6,737 nt of DNA from Euryarchaeota archaeon UBA53 (GTDB lineage: Archaea; Thermoplasmatota; Poseidoniia; Poseidoniales; Poseidoniaceae). The notes below the pieces were generated by a model, which was not told the origin of the DNA, made no database searches, and was given only the letters and a program-made list of their open reading frames with translations. The translations under genes and the position numbers were made by a program. The first letter of the stretch is position 1; each line of letters opens with the position of its first letter. The DNA is taken from assembly GCA_002507425.1 (NCBI GenBank), contig DAZU01000043.1:1-6737 (forward strand). Direction: 5' to 3'. Below, one piece after another: positions 5,017 through 6,737 of this stretch.

Positions 5017-5880
5017 ATGAACGGCAGACGACGGAAGGATGAACCATTCAATCCATTTGCTCCTAATGCCAGTCAAAAAGCTCGAGATAGGAAGGACAGA
5101 AACCCTAGGCAACAAACTCGGCCAAAGCCAGTAGAGAATCCTAAACCGGCAGTGGACTTAGCAGCACGAAGGAAGGAAGCCATGGAAGCTTTGAAACAAG
5201 AAGGACAAATTACAGAGAATGTTAGCAAAGATAGTGGTTCTAAACCTGTTACTAAGAGACATCAAATTTCTCCGCAGCCAAAACCTGCACCCAAAACCTC
5301 AATCAAAAAGCCAGACGACAGGAAAGACAGATTAGCAAGTTTGAGGGCTAAATCCGCTGCTACTGTTCAATTTGCAAAAGATGCAAAAGATTCTGTTTCA
5401 ATTGATGAAGTGGACATAGAACCTGAAATTGAATCTAAGCCAGTTGATACCGAAATTAATTTGATATCAGTTCCTGAAGTTAATTTAGACACTGGCGTAT
5501 CCCAAAAGGATGATGAAAAATTAACGCCATCGATAAATGTCTTTAAAACAATCAAAACAACAATCAACAAAAGTGATAAGAGACCCAGAAAGAGAAGGGC
5601 CGCTGATAAAAAAGGTGGAGGTAGACAACCTCAATCCCGAAAACTAGACAGGCGAAAGTACCTCGAATACAAATATGTAGCTAGAGAGATATTGGATAAT
5701 GACTCAATAAGTGAAGAACACCGCTCTAATATATTGGGACAGATTTGGGCCAAAGGTGAAAGAACTGGCGTGGAAGATGCCATTGCGTTTATTGAGCAAA
5801 AAGAAAATGAACAAATCTTACCAAAGGAAATTGCTGACGAATTTAAAAGCATAATTCGTAAATACACAACTAAGAGATGA
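5017..5880 (+). CDS. Unrecognised protein: disordered basic/acidic N-terminal part and compact C-terminal helical domain
   Basis: I do not recognise this 287-residue protein. Residues 1-120 are rich in Lys, Arg, Pro and Gln (MNGRRRKDEPFNPFAPN, PQPKPAPK) and are probably disordered. Residues about 124-175 are acidic (VDIEPEIESKPVDTE). Residues about 188-210 form a strongly basic patch (RPRKRR, KKGGG, SRK). The last 80 residues (208-287) look folded and mainly helical: RRKYLEYKYVAREILD, SEEHRSNILGQIWAKGE, GVEDAIAFIEQKE and IADEFKSIIRKY alternate with short turns. The basic patches suggest binding to RNA or another polyanion; this is inference. No membrane segment or signal peptide is visible. 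The gene starts 42 bases after kae1 and ends four bases before the FKBP gene, so the three are probably one transcription unit. The gap upstream contains a small dyad (CGGTT-A-AACCG, 4999-5009) but no clear SD sequence. Confidence 0.85.
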   Translation: MNGRRRKDEPFNPFAPNASQKARDRKDRNPRQQTRPKPVENPKPAVDLAARRKEAMEALKQEGQITENVSKDSGSKPVTKRHQISPQPKPAPKTSIKKPDDRKDRLASLRAKSAATVQFAKDAKDSVSIDEVDIEPEIESKPVDTEINLISVPEVNLDTGVSQKDDEKLTPSINVFKTIKTTINKSDKRPRKRRAADKKGGGRQPQSRKLDRRKYLEYKYVAREILDNDSISEEHRSNILGQIWAKGERTGVEDAIAFIEQKENEQILPKEIADEFKSIIRKYTTKR

Positions 5881-5884
5881 TAGT

Positions 5885-6403
5885 ATGCTAACAATTGCAA
5901 AAGATATAGTTGCGAGAGTCCATTACACAGGAACTTTGCACGAAACCGGAGAAATTTTTGACAGCACTCAAGGAAGAGATCCACTTTCTTTTTTGGTCGG
6001 TCACAAGAAAATGATACCTGGATTTGAAAGGGAATTATCTGGTGCCAAAGAGGGAGATAACGTAGTTTTCACATTGAGTCCCGAAGACGCTTATGGCCCA
6101 ATTATTGAAGACGCTATCCAACAAGTTCCAAAAGATATGTTTGGGCAAATCAACGCTGAAGTAGGAATGATTCTAATGTCCGATATCGGCCCATTCAAGG
6201 TTTTGGAAGTGAGCGATAATACAATAAAAGTTGATTTTAATCATGCGCTGGCTGGTAAAACCTTGACCTTTGATGTAATAGTTGTAGAGGTAAGAGAAGC
6301 AACTCCCGAAGAAATTCTGCACGGACATGCACATGGCCCAGGGGGAGTTGTCCATACGGAAGAAGAAAAAGATAGTGAATGCAAGGGAGACGGCTGTTGC
6401 TAA
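5885..6403 (+). CDS. SlyD-like FKBP-type peptidyl-prolyl isomerase
   Basis: Catalyses cis/trans isomerisation of prolyl bonds and acts as a folding helper in the cytosol. The 172 residues split into an FKBP half (VHYTGTLHETGEIFDST at 12-28, GHKKMIPGFERELSGAKEGD at 39-58, PEDAYG at 66-71), an inserted flap (IF) domain at about 73-125 containing VPKDMF, then VDFNHALAGKTLTFDV (116-131), which returns to the FKBP fold. Active-site-type residues Tyr14, Phe25, Asp26, Ile44 and Tyr70 are present. The tail HGHAHGPGGVVH...CKGDGCC (146-172) has four His and three Cys, the metal-binding C-terminus seen in SlyD proteins, which suggests nickel or zinc binding. There is no signal peptide. It starts four bases after the previous stop, which suggests translational coupling with the unknown gene. 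Confidence 0.95.
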   Translation: MLTIAKDIVARVHYTGTLHETGEIFDSTQGRDPLSFLVGHKKMIPGFERELSGAKEGDNVVFTLSPEDAYGPIIEDAIQQVPKDMFGQINAEVGMILMSDIGPFKVLEVSDNTIKVDFNHALAGKTLTFDVIVVEVREATPEEILHGHAHGPGGVVHTEEEKDSECKGDGCC

Positions 6404-6446
6404 ATTCACCATGATGAATTAAGATTCAACTTATGGGTTAAGATTA

Positions 6447-6450
6447 GGAG
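6447..6450 (+). promoter_or_regulatory. Shine-Dalgarno site deciding the mutase start
   Basis: GGAG within TTAGGAGAGA ends nine bases before the ATG at 6460, and an in-frame stop (TAG) at 6445-6447 rules out an earlier start. Another ATG at 6455 is in a different frame. In the same 56-base gap the octamer TTAAGATT occurs twice (6419-6426 and 6438-6445) and may include a TATA element for a separate promoter. Confidence 0.55.
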
Positions 6451-6459
6451 AGAAATGCA

Positions 6460-6737
6460 ATGCCTGACCAGCGAAAAAAGGACTGGCAGACTCTTGGTGG
6501 AATTGATTTACCTAAGATTATAGGGCCCGACACATCTGGCTTACCACCTTACACTCGTGGAATCCATGAGAAAATGTATAGATCAAGATTATGGACTATG
6601 CGCCAATATGCAGGATTTAGCAGCGCAGAGGAGACTAATCAAAGATTCAAATTGCTGTTAGACAGAGGACAAAAAGGCCTTTCAGTTGCATTTGATCTCC
6701 CCACACAACTAGGCTTGGACGCAGACGATGAAATGAG
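6460..6737 (+). CDS. Methylmalonyl-CoA mutase large (catalytic) subunit, N-terminal part (3' truncated by window)
   Basis: The first 92 residues of a gene that continues past the window. The enzyme is B12-dependent and interconverts (R)-methylmalonyl-CoA and succinyl-CoA, linking propionyl-CoA (from branched amino acids or odd-chain fatty acids) to the citric acid cycle. The family signature is clear: GLPPYTRGIHEKMYRSRLW at about 31-49, TMRQYAGFSSAEETNQRFK at about 50-68, and GLSVAFDLPTQLGLDADDEM at the end, matching the start of the TIM-barrel substrate domain. The Asp/Lys-rich leader MPDQRKKDWQTLGGIDLP is short, as in archaeal-type alpha subunits. The B12-binding domain, if fused or separate, lies outside. 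Closely related isobutyryl-CoA or ethylmalonyl-CoA mutases are the alternative. The gene follows the FKBP gene by 56 bases and may have its own promoter there. Confidence 0.93.
   Translation, partial: MPDQRKKDWQTLGGIDLPKIIGPDTSGLPPYTRGIHEKMYRSRLWTMRQYAGFSSAEETNQRFKLLLDRGQKGLSVAFDLPTQLGLDADDEM

Noticed and set aside
6455..6457. ATG at 6455 as the mutase start
   Set aside because: It is in another frame from the methylmalonyl-CoA mutase sequence; the ATG at 6460 is in frame and follows a GGAG site.
1..6737. CRISPR array, insertion sequence, prophage or defence island
   Set aside because: No regularly spaced repeats, transposase, integrase, terminal repeats or defence-type domains are visible on either strand.

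Overview
The window reads as archaeal chromosomal DNA of low GC content, most likely from a planktonic marine euryarchaeote of the Marine Group II / Poseidoniales type. The support is an archaeal-type Kae1, an uninterrupted tRNA-Val gene without an encoded CCA, TATA-like boxes at archaeal spacing, very short intergenic gaps, and a large acidic EF-hand membrane protein of a kind that I associate with these archaea. The lineage is inferred; a 16S gene or a database search would settle it.

Layout. (1) 1-1749, plus strand: the 3' part of a gene for an acidic, calcium-binding, two-pass membrane protein, overlapped by a small zinc-ribbon protein gene. (2) 1750-3910, minus strand, read from right to left: hutI (imidazolonepropionase), a small ABM-like dimeric alpha/beta-barrel protein gene, an untranslated stretch of about 245 bases with two perfect hairpins, a 50-residue two-CxxC-type protein gene (DUF5679-like), and a tRNA-Val(GAC) gene with its own TATA box and T-run. 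(3) 3911-3960: a 50-base divergent promoter containing a perfect 8-bp inverted repeat. (4) 3961-6737, plus strand: kae1, an unrecognised low-complexity protein with a compact C-terminal domain, a SlyD-like FKBP prolyl isomerase with a His/Cys tail, and the start of a methylmalonyl-CoA mutase large-subunit gene, which runs off the window.

Functionally this is mostly housekeeping: tRNA t6A modification (Kae1), a tRNA gene, protein folding and metal handling (SlyD-like), and catabolism (histidine degradation by HutI; propionyl-CoA/methylmalonyl-CoA conversion by the mutase). No mobile element, CRISPR array, prophage or obvious defence locus is visible. The parts most worth a second look are the EF-hand membrane protein, the unknown protein between kae1 and the FKBP gene, the hidden small zinc protein, and the two structured non-coding stretches (2136-2278 and 3911-3946).
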